Below the pieces are notes generated by a model. The model worked only from the letters and a program-made list of their open reading frames with translations, was not told the origin of the DNA and did no database searches. Shown piece by piece: positions 63,908 to 64,000 of a DNA stretch of 64,000 nt. Numbering within the stretch: the stretch's first letter is position 1; every line of letters starts with the position of its first letter. Source of the stretch: Amycolatopsis thermoflava N1165 (GTDB taxonomy: Bacteria > Actinomycetota > Actinomycetes > Mycobacteriales > Pseudonocardiaceae); NCBI RefSeq assembly GCF_000473265.1, contig NZ_KI421511.1:186001-250000 (forward strand), read 5' to 3'. The translations under genes were made by a program, and so were the position numbers.

Positions 63908-64000
63908 CTAGTCGTGATGTTCAGGGAGGTTGGTCAGCCGGGTGAGGGTGGCTTGCCGCCGGTTGAGCTGGACATCAACATGGATCAGTGAGCCGGGGTG
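63908..64000 (-). CDS. Partial ORF running off the right edge, C-terminus only
   Basis: The minus strand has an open frame from the window edge to a TAG at 63908-63910, encoding 30 residues that end LTRLTNLPEHHD. Third-position G+C is clearly lower than in neighbouring genes (cat, gtt, gat, caa, gaa, cct codons), as in mobile-element genes of such genomes. A transposase end is possible but not shown; I do not recognise the family. Confidence 0.35.
   Translation of the reverse strand, partial: HPGSLIHVDVQLNRRQATLTRLTNLPEHHD

Overview
The window is chromosomal DNA of a high-GC actinomycete. Gene content and order (RbpA, OpcA, actinobacterial MptB and SUF locus, HelD-type RNA polymerase ATPase, hopanoid genes) point to the Pseudonocardiaceae, most like Amycolatopsis; the genus is an inference. 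Nearly all genes use G or C at third codon positions. No rRNA, tRNA, CRISPR array, prophage or complete insertion sequence was seen.

Layout. (1) 1-7.85 kb: a PPOX-type oxidoreductase, a divergent MarR regulator and, 11 bases after it, a three-gene SMC-like operon: kleisin-like protein, small winged-helix-like subunit and a 1479-residue coiled-coil ATPase. It resembles Mks/Wadjet condensins but has no JetD/MksG nuclease gene beside it. This is the best candidate for a little-described system. (2) 7.9-11.2 kb: small accessory genes (SnoaL-like, ArsR-like, LysE-like, DUF6069-like, HTH_42). (3) 11.3-15.1 kb: gap-pgk-tpiA-secG-rbpA. (4) 15.1-18 kb: a long palindromic element, an orphan histidine kinase and a Tat-exported serine hydrolase. 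(5) 18-26.2 kb, minus strand: tkt-tal-pgi-zwf-opcA-pgl, the pentose phosphate operon. (6) 26.4-36.6 kb: ctaB, a HelD-family ATPase, an FKBP lipoprotein, SDR, two membrane proteins, an HxlR regulator with a divergent RibD-like reductase, and a PAP2/WS-DGAT fusion. (7) 36.6-46.5 kb: a PucR regulator divergent from a tightly coupled hopanoid operon (hpnC, hpnD, hpnE, prenyltransferase, shc, an HpnG-IspH fusion, hpnH). (8) 46.5-50.5 kb: an ArsR-rhodanese regulator with twin operators facing an ArsM-like remnant, an MBL-rhodanese protein and an MFS transporter. (9) 50.5-57.2 kb: quinone oxidoreductase, a small hypothetical gene, a desaturase, then ctaA, an ABC exporter and mptB. (10) 57.4-63.8 kb: sufR-sufB-sufD-sufC-sufS-sufU-sufT. 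A partial minus-strand ORF of foreign composition runs off the right edge.

The backbone follows the Mycobacterium tuberculosis order Rv1436-Rv1466 (gap, pgk, tpi, secG, pgl/opcA/zwf/tal/tkt, ctaB, ctaA-ABC-mptB, suf), recalled from general knowledge. The hopanoid operon, the sulfur/arsenic-type block and other accessory genes sit between ctaB and ctaA. The core modules supply glycolytic and pentose phosphate flux, heme a, cell-envelope mannan and Fe-S clusters. The hopanoid operon draws on the same isoprenoid pool; its fused IspH is itself a 4Fe-4S enzyme and HpnH is a radical SAM enzyme, so both depend on the SUF machinery at the right end.
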